Shown here: one piece after another, positions 1 through 9,869 of the stretch
Position numbering within the stretch: the stretch's first letter is position 1
Layout: each line of letters opens with the position of its first letter
Assembly (NCBI GenBank): GCA_037179385.1
Contig: CM074188.1
Location: 22,461,318 to 22,525,317 of the forward strand
Direction: 5' to 3'
Length of the DNA stretch: 64,000 nt
DNA from: Holothuria scabra
Taxonomy: Eukaryota; Echinodermata; Holothuroidea; Aspidochirotida; Holothuriidae
The notes under the pieces: generated by a model
What the model was told of the DNA's origin: nothing
Seen by the model: only the letters and a program-made list of their open reading frames with translations
Databases searched by the model: none
Made by a program: the position numbers and the translations under genes

Positions 1-794
1 CGGTGTCGGACAAGGTTTGAGAAATTTTGATATGAAACTGGTATATTTGTTTACCTGTTTTTTAATTAAGCCAAATTAAGGGTCATTAATAGCCAGATAC
101 GTAATAGCCAAAAACGGATAGCACCAAACAAAGACTGAGGATTTAGGGTAATCCAGCATACATAGTACAGCAATGCCTTGGAGTACCGGAGTGTTACTCC
201 TGATTAACCTCATCTGTGTAATAGTCCAATGCAGTACTGTGTTACATTATTCTCATTGACCATGTTAAGACTCACTCACCAATTCCCAGAAGAAATTTGA
301 TTTTAACCCTTATAGATGGAGTGTGTGGACTCAATAGATGAAAACTCCTTTCCTCAGTGATAAGCCTATTTTTCAAAGCCATTTACGTTTTTTGATAAAT
401 AAACTATGAGTTTATAAGGGTGGGTGACGTTAGGTAAAATTTATTGTTATCCATCATAAATAACAATGGACAACAAGCACCTCACTCAAAAAGTGAAAGA
501 ATAAATGAATAAAGTTATCTATGCATCTTACAATGTACGTAACACTTCCCTTTTTTATTTCAAACATTATTCATTTTAATAAAAACAAATAAAAATAAAA
601 ACGAAAAATTTTTGGTCGGTCTCGAAGCGAGACCAGAACAATTTCTGAGACCGCAAGGGTCCGAGACCGAGACCGAAACCGAAAAAAACCGGTTTCGACG
701 CTCGAGTACTACAACAGTTATGCCGGGAAATAAGACTAACTGCCCCGACACATCACCAGTGGTGTTGCCGAAAAGTAGCTTTTGACAATTAGGT
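1..794. other. No gene recognised; GAGACCG-rich patch at 612-705
   Basis: I see no conserved coding signal here. At 612-705 there is a cluster of GGTCTCG and CGAGACC words, including a 7-base-arm inverted repeat (GGTCTCG-AAG-CGAGACC) and reiterated GAGACCGA. This looks like the edge of a DNA transposon, but no second end was found. Confidence 0.4.
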
Positions 795-1078
795 ACACGG
801 ATGAAGTTAAGTATAGACAAATCCGATCAGCGCTTGGGTCTAGTGACTGTAGGCAGCTATTAGTGGGGTCCATCAGCCTTAAACCGTCTTCATTTTTGTC
901 TAGATGTAATGTCAAACCCTCATATGCAGTAAAACTGAATGAATCAAGAGGCATTTCAGGGTACAACCTTCCATGGCACAGGTAAGAAAGAAATTGAAAG
1001 GTTTAAAGGTTACTTAGACCCCAGCTATTACCGACTAAAATAAGACCATCTCTTGCTCTAAGGATTCGTAAACAGGCC
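795..1078 (+). repeat. Dispersed repeat E, copy 1
   Basis: About 285 bases align by eye with 36690-36990 in the same orientation. Shared words include CAAATCCGATCAGCGCTTG / CGAATCCGATTAGCGCTTG and GTGGGGTCCATCAGCCT, then a run to GGATTCGT. No reading frame is conserved between the copies, so this is non-coding repeat DNA. Confidence 0.65.
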
Positions 1079-1429
1079 GGACTGAAGAAACTGGAAAGTA
1101 GACTACCGTAGTGTCATGGAACCTTTATCTCCTTGTATTTTGTAAAACACATGTAAAATGAAAAAAACGCGTCCGTCCATTGGTGCAGCAGCCATTTTAT
1201 TGCGGGATGTAAAAATCAAAAACACATTGAACATGTGAACAGTTATATCGGACTTCTTGTGAGTTGCAACATATTTTAGACACTTGAATAATATGAAAAA
1301 CAAGGCGGTCCAAGTTGAAGTTCAATTTATTTTCTTTTCATCCTCGGCAGAGGTACCAGAAATTGAATATAAAATATACAGACATGTCAACATGTGAAAA
1401 CGTAAAGCAGAACGATGAAAATAACGTTT
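1079..1429. other. Unassigned non-coding stretch
   Basis: Short open frames only, with no recognisable protein or repeat. It separates repeat E from the SINE copy. Confidence 0.4.
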
Positions 1430-1665
1430 TGTTAGGTGAGGTTTTACGGCTCAGTTTCCAATCAATTGGTTTAAGTCGAGCCGGTCACTTCCCTTTTCCC
1501 AGTTGTGGCTTACTGGCTTGTTTCCCCTACTCTATTGCTAATGCTGAGCACTAGGCACAATGGCAGTAGGTTTTTAAAGTCTTTGGTATGAACCGGCCAG
1601 GACTCGAACACCCGACTTCCCGACTGGAAGTCTGATGTTCTAACCACTTGACCATGCACAAAAGT
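1430..1665 (-). mobile_element. tRNA-derived SINE (family 1), copy 1
   Basis: Read on the minus strand, 1660-1590 has a tRNA-like head. Box A is TGGTCAAGTGG and box B is TGTTCGAGTCC. The anticodon arm would give UCC (Gly-like) but has a mismatched stem. The rest of the element (to 1430) matches the bodies at about 24955-25160 and 25250-25500, sharing GAGCAC..AGTACAATGGCAGT and TTGTGRCTYACTTGCTTG-like words. Head plus shared non-tRNA body indicates a SINE, not a tRNA gene. Confidence 0.7.
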
Positions 1666-1789
1666 ATTGGTAAGGAAGGGAGAAAGTATATAATAACTTT
1701 AAAGTTTATAACAAACCAGCACCAGGAAAATACTTAACTAAATAAGCAATTTAACTAACGAAATTTTCTATAATTTAAAACTTGATAAG

Positions 1790-1856
1790 AAAAGTTTCCA
1801 ACCAATTGGTTAAAATCGGGCCGACCAAGGTTATTTTCCAGTTGTGGCAGAAACGG
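1790..1856 (-). mobile_element. Fragment of SINE family 1
   Basis: AGTTTCCAACCAATTGGTT and CCAGTTGTGGC repeat the body of the copy at 1455-1510. Only about 65 bases are recognisable. Confidence 0.5.
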
Positions 1857-3264
1857 TGGTAAGACACAGTTATAATGACAAAGAAACAAACTTTCAGTCA
1901 AATATCCGTATAGTGGAGAAAGGACTTGAAATCCTCATGGGCTGTGGTCACTTTCCAAAGGAAACTACCTCTCATTTTAAAATAACAGAATTATTTTGCA
2001 GTTATGCATTATGCCCTTGTGTCTCATTAAATATCTTTTATGCTTAAAATTATACCTCGCCTTTCCCTTTAACGCCTTGCACAGGCATGTCGCTTAAATG
2101 TGGTCCAATGCCTTAATGAAAATGTTTTAAAAAGTCTTTCCTTATAAACACAGTTCACATGGAGTCAAAAATCGAAACTGGAAGGTGGTTGAAGCAGGGT
2201 GAAACATGTTACGGTAAAGGAAGAACGCAACAATTGCACCGATTCAACATCACGTTGAAACTTTGAACACGCATTCTATCTATATTTAAACCAACGACCG
2301 GCACACAGATGGTTGTCGAACAGCAGGTAGTACATGCGGGTGAATTTGAAAAGCAGTCAGTACTCGTTGGCAAAGGTATCTGTGGCAGAGAAAGTAAACG
2401 CATTATCAAAATGTCAAAATGAAAACTTTCCAAAAGCTGCCCTAAATCACCAAAGTCTCGTGCTGTCACATGCTTCGATATTTCAAGACATAATCTGTCG
2501 TCTTCAATTGTCATCAGTTACCGTCAAAATTTGAGGGATATGAATTTACAAGATAAATCGGGTTCATTTACTTTATACCTATTTACTACGATGTGTTAAA
2601 GGTTACTTTCATTTTATTTTCAGAGAAAATAAATCCAGCTTTCTTATTAGGCACGTTTAATAAAGCAATAAATATTTTAAATAGTGAGTAGCAAAACGCT
2701 TCACCGTACGTTGTTCCGTTCTACAGGATTCTATTGCAGTGACAGGGGCCACCATTTGCGACAAGTAATAACCTGATGTAGCATGGAAATGAACAGCTCC
2801 CAGGTAATTCTTTAGGCTATTTTCTGTCTCAGTCAATAAATTCTTTGATATCATCGGTACAAGGTTAAAGTTTCCGTTATGTTTCACCCTGTTTATTCCC
2901 CGAGTGGTAAAGGTTTGGAAAGGATGCACGAACTTTTAAAATCATTACAAAAATGAAAATCTTGTCAAAACAAAACATTGATGTGATATACAGATTTGTC
3001 CATGTGGCTCTGATAGGACATTAATTACAGACTTACTTTTCACGTGGTGGTGCCCAGTGACATATGCAATGAACGGGCTCTAGAACGGAACATAACGAAC
3101 AACGAATCTATTTGCTGCTACATAATTATAATTTGTTGCATAATCGTTTGTACTTAATAAGAAAACGGACTGGATGGCATTAACATGTAATTGTCATTGT
3201 TATTACGATACCGGTAGTATCTGGCATGTGGCGCTACATAGGTTAGATGTTTCAATTTTGTATC
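1857..3264. other. Unassigned region with two minus-strand open frames
   Basis: Minus-strand frames at 2209-2514 (101 residues) and 2657-2929 (90 residues) are open but resemble no family I know and lack an obvious flanking splice pair. They lie downstream of the TGF-beta-like exon at 5980-6254, so its missing exons could fall here. I found no cysteine-knot pattern in them. Confidence 0.3.
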
Positions 3265-3424
3265 CCTTCAATGAGTAAAGGTAACCTTCAATGAGTTAAG
3301 GTGACCTTCGATGAGTTAAGGTGACCTTCAGCGAGTTAAGGTGACCTTCAATGAGTTAAGGTGACCTTCAATGAGTTAAGGTGTCCTTCAAAGAGGTTAG
3401 GTGACCTTCAGTGAGCTAAAGTGG
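3265..3424. repeat. 20-bp minisatellite
   Basis: About eight tandem copies of GAGTTAAGGTGACCTTCAAT, with point differences between units. Each unit contains the palindrome AAGGTGACCTT. The last unit (AGTGAGCTAAAGTGG) is diverged and runs into an open frame on the minus strand. Confidence 0.9.
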
Positions 3425-3488
3425 CAAAATGTTTCTTTACCCCATTTAGCTGTATAATATCTCCAGCGTCGTCAAAAGCGAAGGCTAC

Positions 3489-3660
3489 CTGTGTAAATCC
3501 ATCATTTCCAGAACACGCCGCTCGATTCTGATTACTTATTGCCCTTTTTTGTGTGGCTGCTGGTTCAAACTGTATGCCGTTGTCCCTGGAGAAAGGGAAG
3601 ACCATAAAATTTTCTGAAAACACACTGACGTTAGTTATCACACTATCATAGAAACCGAAT
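3489..3660 (-). CDS. Candidate internal coding exon, family unknown
   Basis: On the minus strand a pyrimidine-rich tract ends in CACTCAG at 3661, followed by 57 open codons and a CAG/GTAGCC donor at 3489. The peptide starts FGFYDSVITNVSV, contains FPFSRDNGIQFEP and ends GNDGFTQ. The frame stays open past this donor to about 3408, so a later GG/GTAAAG donor is possible. The acceptor needs two bases from the previous exon, which matches the phase of the exon ending at 5980; GG plus A would encode Gly. That match has a one-in-three chance of being accidental, and I do not recognise the sequence as TGF-beta propeptide. Confidence 0.28.
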
Positions 3661-3834
3661 CTGAGTGAAGTCAGAAATAAGTGGGGACATCAACCTCAAC
3701 TCTTCTTAATTTTATTGGTTTTGGTCATAAGAGAAATTTTTATCTATTCGTGATGACATGTGTATGCTTGTTGGCTCGTCGGTTCATAGATGCCGAACAC
3801 TGAAAGGACGAATCCTATTGTTTTTTGGTGAAGA

Positions 3835-4085
3835 TCAAAGGACATCTGAGGTTCGTTAGTGGTCAAACTGAAAATCTTGTTTACAATATTTCACTGGTAG
3901 TATAAGCTTGGATAGATTTTATACTTTGTATATGGATGCGCTATCAGAAGATCCCTTTTGTTTCTGGAGGCCAAAGGTCATTAAGAGTCCCATGGAGTAA
4001 AAATTTGAAAACCTTGTTTATTACGATATCTCAAGGTAGGAAGCTTTGAAAGATTTTACATTCTATATGAGGATGCATTATTGTT
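3835..4085. repeat. Diverged tandem dimer, about 125 bp per unit
   Basis: Units at about 3835-3955 and 3960-4085 share AAAGGWCAT, GAAAAYCTTGTTTA, GGTAG.A.GCTT..A.AGATTTTA and a final ATGCRYTAT. Another piece of the same unit appears at about 4500-4560. Confidence 0.55.
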
Positions 4086-4089
4086 AAGA

Positions 4090-4510
4090 GATGATCTCTG
4101 TAGAGGCTTTTCATATGACGTCATAATATTCCCCGGCGGTCATGTTGGAGTACATGTTACTACGTAGTAGGCAGTGTTGTAACAAGTCACGACTCGAGTC
4201 ATTTCCTCTCAAAATGATAGTGACTCGATAGAATTCAGGAGTAATTTCCCCAGTGAAGTAGTACAGTGACTCGAGTCAATGATTCGACTTGAGTCACTTA
4301 AAAGTTTGAAAATTGGTGACTCTAGTCACTTATCTAGTGGTTCGATTACAACACTGGTAGTAGGCCACACTCGACGTGCTTGCTCGATGAACACACCACA
4401 CATACCACAGCACACACTGTGCTGTGCGTTCAGTATAATACCACGTGTATTTGGCATGATTGTCCTCCAGCATGGCGGAACCGTGACGTAATTTCAAAGC
4501 CTCTATTCGT
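4090..4510 (-). repeat. Repeat C copy, split by a hAT MITE
   Basis: Read in reverse, 4090-4163 plus 4365-4510 match 28440-28625. Shared signs are ATGACGTCATAATA, CATGTTGGAGTACATGT, CACACTGTGC and TACACGTG. The copy at 28.4 kb lacks the 185 bases present here at 4172-4356, so it shows the empty site. Confidence 0.7.
4172..4356. mobile_element. hAT-type MITE, 185 bp, with 8-bp target duplication
   Basis: The ends are CAGTGTTGTAA and its exact complement TTACAACACTG (11-bp terminal inverted repeats). They are flanked on both sides by GTAGTAGG (4164-4171 and 4357-4364). An 8-bp duplication and CAGTG ends are typical of the hAT superfamily. The interior is full of GACTCGAGTCA-like words. There is no coding capacity, so any movement would need transposase supplied from elsewhere. 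Confidence 0.9.
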
Positions 4511-4661
4511 TTCTGGTGGAAGTCAAAAGGTCATCTGGGATCCGCAAGGGTCAAAAAGCATAAAATTCCCAAGGATTCTCAAGAATTTCTAAGATCGCCT
4601 CATGGGTCACAGGCAGAATGTCCCAAGAATTCGCAAGGTATTAACCGGGGGTCACCAAGAG

Positions 4662-4922
4662 TTAAAGGTAAAGAGGAGTCCCCCAATCTTATTTTGAAGA
4701 AAAAGATAAATAACTCAATTTTTGTCTTATTTCTCTTCAAAGTATCTTTCATTACATTTTATGACTTTACTATTGCATAATCAAGGTAAACCAAACAGTT
4801 ATTTCTAGCAAATTTCACATTTGAAGAGAAAAAATGTTGTCACCTGACTCCCAACAGCCAATCATGAAACTGGACAGTCTACTACACTACTTTAATTTGG
4901 GATGACTGCTCTTGCCCTTTAA
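4662..4922 (-). mobile_element. MITE family B, copy 1
   Basis: It is bounded by TTAAAGG-type ends (TTAAAGGTAAAGAGGAGTC and GACTGCTCTTGCCCTTTAA). It is the reverse complement of the copy at 7588-7852. Diagnostic interior words are CTTCAAAGTATCTTT, CAAATTTCACATTTGAAGAG and CCAATCATGAAACTGGACAGT. Confidence 0.85.
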
Positions 4923-5979
4923 ACAATCGGAGGAAAATTTTCAAAGGATTTCCACGATCAAATGTGAGTAACATAATTATTCGTCTAGCACATTAAGATT
5001 TTTGCATTCTGGTTGTGCATCCGAAATTCTGGGCCCTCAAACCAGGTGTACATAACCATCCATGATAACAGGCAGAATGCACAAAAATGGAAAAAAAAAC
5101 TGATGGCCTCCAGTACAGCCAACTAAATGTGACTATGATTTAATTTTTCTGCCCATAGAGTGGTTTCAAGTGACGTCTTAACTGGGTAGCCGCATCCCCC
5201 CCCCCCCAAAAAAAAAAAAAAAATCAGCAGTTGTGCATAGCGCGTCACATCGTTCGTAAGCTGCTTCTCAGCTGCCTACACTACAGCTAGCGTAGGCCTA
5301 CTACACTATTTTTTTTGCCGGCAAAACGGGCAGGGCTGTGATGTCAGCGAAAACACTGCACTGTGACAATTGAAATGATCTTTCCAAGAAAATCCAGAAA
5401 AGCAAATTTCGTGTAATGGTTAACATTAAGGCCAGGATTAAAGTTAAATGAATAATGAACTCCGTGACCTGTCATGGAATCCGCAAAGTAAACTGTACAT
5501 GAAAACTGGTCGTCGCAGATTAGACGGGTAGCAAGAGCCGACTTCCAGGGAAATCACCGAATAAAGTTTGAGGTGTGTTTGGCAGTCTTTCCCATGAGGG
5601 TATGAGGTCTAAATGAGGGCGGTGTACGATCAGGGAAGGTTTCATTATAGGCCCAACATCTTAGTGTGCAAAGCGAGTAGAAACCCTGTTTTGGTTGGAC
5701 ATCGCCTAGTTCAGTACGTACAAACACAGTCACATCATATAACGTACCTTTATTCACCTCCCCCCCCCCCCCCCCCCCGTACCACTGAACAAGTCTATGA
5801 AGTAACCGATCTCGACGCTGTTTATGAAAAGTCATCAGTTTTTCTTTAATTTTGAAAAGGCCAAATTGAGAAATGCGATGATAAATGGAGAGGGGGTCCG
5901 GATATCGGCGACCGCCCCCTGGATCCGCCACCTTGTTATCATTGTTTTCATAATCTCAAACTTTTAATAAATTTCTTAC
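4923..5979. other. Non-coding, with homopolymer runs; intron side of the TGF-beta-like exon
   Basis: There is a C-run joined to an A-run at 5197-5223 and a long C-run at about 5759-5778. A 125-codon minus-strand frame at 5554-5931 runs through the C-run (poly-Gly), has no family resemblance and ends just before the splice donor of the exon at 5980. I read it as intronic. Confidence 0.45.
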
Positions 5980-6254
5980 CCGTACAACTCAAACAGCAGT
6001 GCTGTTTGCTCTTCCGTCAAACTAACCAGCGGCATGGACATGTTGTCTTGAACCGATTCCAGGATTGGTCCAGATTGAAGGAGACGAGCTCGTATAGCGT
6101 CAATACGATCTTGTGGAATGTCATTAAGTTCTTGCTGTTGTTCTGTTGTTGGTTGCGGTAATCCGCACGTTGGAGAAAAAATATTTTGTGCACTTCCTCT
6201 TCGTATCAGGTAGTATAAAACCATCAATATCAAACACTGCTTCATTGGCTCCAT
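5980..6254 (-). CDS. First coding exon of a TGF-beta-superfamily ligand precursor (partial)
   Basis: The exon encodes 91 codons plus two bases, starting MEPMKQ. A hydrophobic signal peptide (CLILMVLYYLI) with a likely cleavage after GSA comes first. Next is a cysteine-containing linker (FSPTCGLP), then the helix IPQDRIDAIRARLLQ and finally SLTEEQTALLFELY. The RIxAIRxxLL helix followed by an LxALY-like motif is the pattern of the latency/propeptide start in TGF-beta, activin and myostatin-type precursors, which are secreted dimeric signalling proteins. On the minus strand the exon ends at a GG/GTAAGA donor. A TTTCAG acceptor lies 7 bases before the ATG, so a 5' untranslated exon probably exists upstream. 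A second Met (codon 4) could also start translation. The growth-factor domain is not identified in the window, so the subfamily cannot be named. Confidence 0.55.
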
Positions 6255-6479
6255 TTGTCCTCTGAAATGAAAAACGGATTTAGTGACAAAACCGACAGTC
6301 AAGTATACTTGGTGAGGATGTGCTGGGATCCCATCAGTTCTGATCTTCGTCCTGATTTTGACTACAAATATTCCAACTGGCTGCAAACAGATAAACATCT
6401 TACTGAAGATCGGGTTTTGAACTGAATGCAACTGTTATACATTTAGACAAGTGGCGACACCAGACATTTTCATTTCCTG

Positions 6480-7200
6480 AGCCGAGGGGGACAAGGTGTT
6501 CAAGTGGTGGGGCAAGCAGTAAAAACACTATGTAAGCGGAGAAGCACCATTTTGGCGCGGAGCGTGAAGAGAAAATCTGGGCTACACATGCCCCCAGATT
6601 GCCGGAAATGACACTTCTTAGCAGGCGCTCTGACCTTTAAGCATATCTGTGACAAAGAAGGGCCTGCTAGAATTGCAGTAGTTTTTACCATTACACTATT
6701 TTGCTAATTGTATGTCCCTTAGTCTGTAACATCATTTGGCGAAGAGCCACAGAAACCTGGAAAATGCGAACACCAAGACAGTAAGAAATGGCATTTCCCA
6801 GGCCTGTAAATAGGTACGAAGCAGTTGGAATTTGAATTTTATTTGCAAAGTTTTCACTTCAATAGAAAAAACAGCAACATTTTAAGTCACTCATCAGAAA
6901 ATTACCAGATAAAACGTACCACTTCAAATAAATGGAACGGTCTTGTGTCTTTTGGACCGAAAAACTAAAAACGACGGAACTGAATTTATGCAACGTTTCT
7001 GACTCTATTGCGACTCTTGGCAGAATTCAATTGCAATTGTAAGGCCTACTGAACTGATATAGTTTTCTATGTGACACCCCGAACTCCTAACATAAATGAT
7101 TTTACTTTCAACGTCCTTTAGACTATGTCGCGTTACAAGTGGGCTCAAATCAACGTTCATGCAGACAAACGGGTAGACATTCTGATTCTCACACTTCTTC
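6480..7200 (+). repeat. Family F fragment carrying one repeat-A unit
   Basis: At 6531-6619 lies a unit of repeat A (TAAGCGGAG..GCACCA, GGCGCGGAGCGT, GCCGGAAATG). The following 500 bases parallel 41517-41880 and 61137-61500. Shared words are AAGTTTTCACTTCAATAGAAAAAA, GATAAAACGTACC, GTCTTGTGTCTTTT and TTTTCTATGTGAC. Small open frames on either strand here are not conserved between copies. Confidence 0.75.
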
Positions 7201-7587
7201 ACATCATTATGTGTACTTGAAAAACAAGCAAACTATTGGGTACTGCATGTACTCAGGGAGGTACCTGAGTAGTCCCGTTCGTACGTGTAATCTGGTAGTT
7301 AAAAACATCCCAGAAATTTCGTTCAACCTTCACAAAAATGTTTTACTATTGCAGGCAAGGTTTATGCAAGAGTACATACAGTATGAAACAAAACAGAAAA
7401 AATAGAAGCTGCCTGAATGTGGTGCAAAATCTTTCTAATCATGTTAACTTTCCATGCAAATTTTAATTTGAATACAGCGTTTTTTGTTTTAGTTTTGTTT
7501 TTCGGGCAAAGTTTTGAAAGAATTCAGATACTATTGCGTTGTAGTGCGCAAGATTTTTAAAGACAGGCCGCGCTAAGATTGTTTACT
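7201..7587. other. Unassigned
   Basis: No repeat partner and no convincing exon. A short plus-strand frame (to 7405) starts inside repeat DNA and is not credible as a gene. Confidence 0.35.
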
Positions 7588-7852
7588 CTAAAGGGCAGGA
7601 GCAGTCACCCCGAATTGAAGAAGTGTAGTAGACCGTCCAGTTTCATGATTGGCTGTTGGGAGTCATGTGACAATATTTTTTACTCTTCAAATGTGAAATT
7701 TACCACAAATAACTGCTTGGTTTACCTTGAATATGCAATAGTAAAGTCATAAAATGCAATGGAAGATACTTTGAAGAGAAATAAGATGAAAATTGTGTTA
7801 TTTAGCTTTTTCTTCAAAAAAAAGTTTGGGGGGACTGCTCTTCACCTTTAAG
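7588..7852 (+). mobile_element. MITE family B, copy 2
   Basis: The ends are TAAAGGGCAGGAGCAGTC and GACTGCTCTTCACCTTTA, flanked by TA. The interior matches the reverse complement of 4662-4922 over nearly its whole length. The left flank reads CTAA here but TTAA in copy 1, so the duplicated target may be TA, not TTAA. Confidence 0.85.
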
Positions 7853-8829
7853 CCATATGCTTCCTTTGGTTTCGGGCACATGTTTTGAAGGATTTGGATA
7901 TTCGACCATTGTGTTGCGTAAGGCTATGGAGGAAAGCTCATGTATAATAGCTTTTTAGCTGCCTGAATGTATGCATGAATTTTTGTGCTCTTGTTACCAT
8001 TTTTCATGATAATTCCTCTGTGACGATGGTAATGTTTCTTTTCCCTTTTCCGGGCATATATCTTTTCAAAATTTCGGGTACCCTTATCTATTTTCTGTTA
8101 AATTATGCCATTTTCTTTAGGCTCACCGCCCGAATTTTAAATTTTGGGGATTTTTTTTTTTTTTTTTTTTGGGGGGGGGGGGGGCAATCTATCCCATCCA
8201 ACGTCTAGTACGCCTATTGCCCAAATTTAAGCATTTTTAAATTGGAAACAAGGTTAAAATTTTTGCTTGTTTAAAACTCTACTAATATGGAGGACCTTAC
8301 AACTTGAATCCCCCTTTTACCTTTTAGGCCTACTTGTTTTAATCTGTAATTTTGGTATTTTACCTATGTTTCAGTAGCCTTTAATACAAGCAAACACTAA
8401 ATCTACATACTTCCAAGGGGTACCTGTATTTATCAACTTTTCCCTTAAACATGTTTTACCCATTTTTCCACCTTCAAACTTCATTTAAAGGGCAAACAGG
8501 GACAGTCTGCCCTCTGGTGACGTCTATCAGTCTACAAATTAGGCGAAAAAGAACGAGAAGATGAACCCAACAAGTGGCCGATAAACCTAACACACCCTTG
8601 GTAACCGGATTGGTGTATATAGTAAATTTACGTAAGTTTGTTTTACCGGAAGACTTCCATATTCTGTGCATATTCAATTAAGCGCTTTTAAGCTCGGAAA
8701 ACAGACGAAAGTTGCGTGGTTGAAATGTCAAAATGGAGCTTTTGAATAGAGAGCTGAAGGACAAATGCAGTTGGCTAATAGACAGGCTCGTTGACGCGCA
8801 TTCTAAGGACAAATTACTCAGAACAGTAT
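7853..8829. other. Unassigned, with a T20/G15 homopolymer junction
   Basis: A poly-T run followed by a poly-G run at about 8149-8186 is the main landmark. The plus-strand frame at 7975-8208 only reads through this junction. No gene is seen from here to 8829. Confidence 0.4.
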
Positions 8830-9055
8830 ATGGACTGACTAATCACGTTAGTCAAATATATTGACTAATATTTTACTAATATTTGACCCATATGAGCTAG
8901 TTTCTAACAAATATTAGCACTCATGATTAAATGTTAACTGATATTCTTCAGTCCATTACTACGTAATGAGTCAGATATCATAACAAATTAGTCAAATATG
9001 AGTGACTAAGGTAGTTAGTCAATTCAGACACCATTTGACTAATTTGTGTTTACAG
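8830..9055. repeat. Patch of TTAGTCAAATAT / ATATTTGACTAA repeats
   Basis: The 7-base core TTAGTCA or TGACTAA, usually extended to AGTCAAATAT, occurs about ten times in both orientations. The 3' edge (ACTAATTTGTGTTTACAGTGTGG) resembles a DNA-transposon end, but no matching 5' end is clear. Confidence 0.5.
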
Positions 9056-9394
9056 TGTGGGGGAAATGAGGGGAGACTTGGCCTTAAAAAAAGAAATCAC
9101 AACAAAAAATCTTAAACTCAAGGCTAAAAATTAAAAATAAGCTCAATAACCCAACTAGGTAACTAGGTAAGTCCTGTCAGGTAAAAGTATCGCATATCTT
9201 TAGGCTCCGTGAAAAAGTAAAAAGATTTCGAAACTGGGGTGGGTGCGAAACCCCTCCGCTCAGGCCCTTCCCCAGACCGGTAACACTCCCAAGTACTGGC
9301 AAAAAGGGGATCAAATAACTTCAGTGGTGTTTCCAAATGGGGGGGGGGGGTGGCTGGGGGCTTAAATGTCTATCACCGAAACGATAGGTTTATC

Positions 9395-9843
9395 TCAAAA
9401 TAATCCAAAATTGTCGTCGATAAACCAGGTTTATTGAATTTTAACTTTGGTTAACTTAGATCATCCCATGAAAATCCATGAGTTTCGCCGACTATTTCAT
9501 TCAATATACAAAATGATTTTAATAATCTTAGATTCTCTATCGAAAATCCAAACTTATTAACGAAAATCTTAGATTTTCTATAAACATCCAGCTTGTCAAA
9601 CTTGGTTATCACTCAAGAAGCTTTGATTATCCCTCTCTTGCAAAAATGGCTCGATAATCCAAGATTCGACTGAAAATCTTAAATTCCCGACGAATAAACT
9701 TAGATTCTAAACCGATAATCTTAGATTCTCGACCGTCTATCTTGGGTTATCGACCGATAATCCTGGATTATCGACAGAGAATCTAAGATTATCAAAATGT
9801 TTTTCGATAATCCAAGATAATCGGTCGAGAATCCAAGATTGTT
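9395..9843. repeat. Degenerate array of a palindromic GATAATCTTAGATT motif
   Basis: Variants of CGATAATCTTAGATTCTCGA recur at least a dozen times at roughly 20-40 base spacing, in both orientations. Examples are CGATAATCCAAGATT, ACCGATAATCTTAGATTCT and CGGTCGAGAATCCAAGATTG. The array ends shortly before the hAT element at 9870. Confidence 0.65.
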
Positions 9844-9869
9844 TCTCTGCGGGTGAACTTAACAGTTAC

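Noticed and set aside
1590..1660. Minus-strand tRNA-Gly-like sequence with good boxes A and B
   Set aside because: The anticodon stem has a mismatch, no acceptor stem closes, and it is joined to a body shared with other copies, so it is a SINE head and not a tRNA gene.
3265..3424. Direct repeats considered as a CRISPR array
   Set aside because: Units are contiguous with no unique spacers, and the context is eukaryotic.
5554..5931. 125-codon minus-strand frame next to the TGF-beta-like exon
   Set aside because: It runs through a long C homopolymer, shows no family pattern and sits beyond the exon's splice donor.
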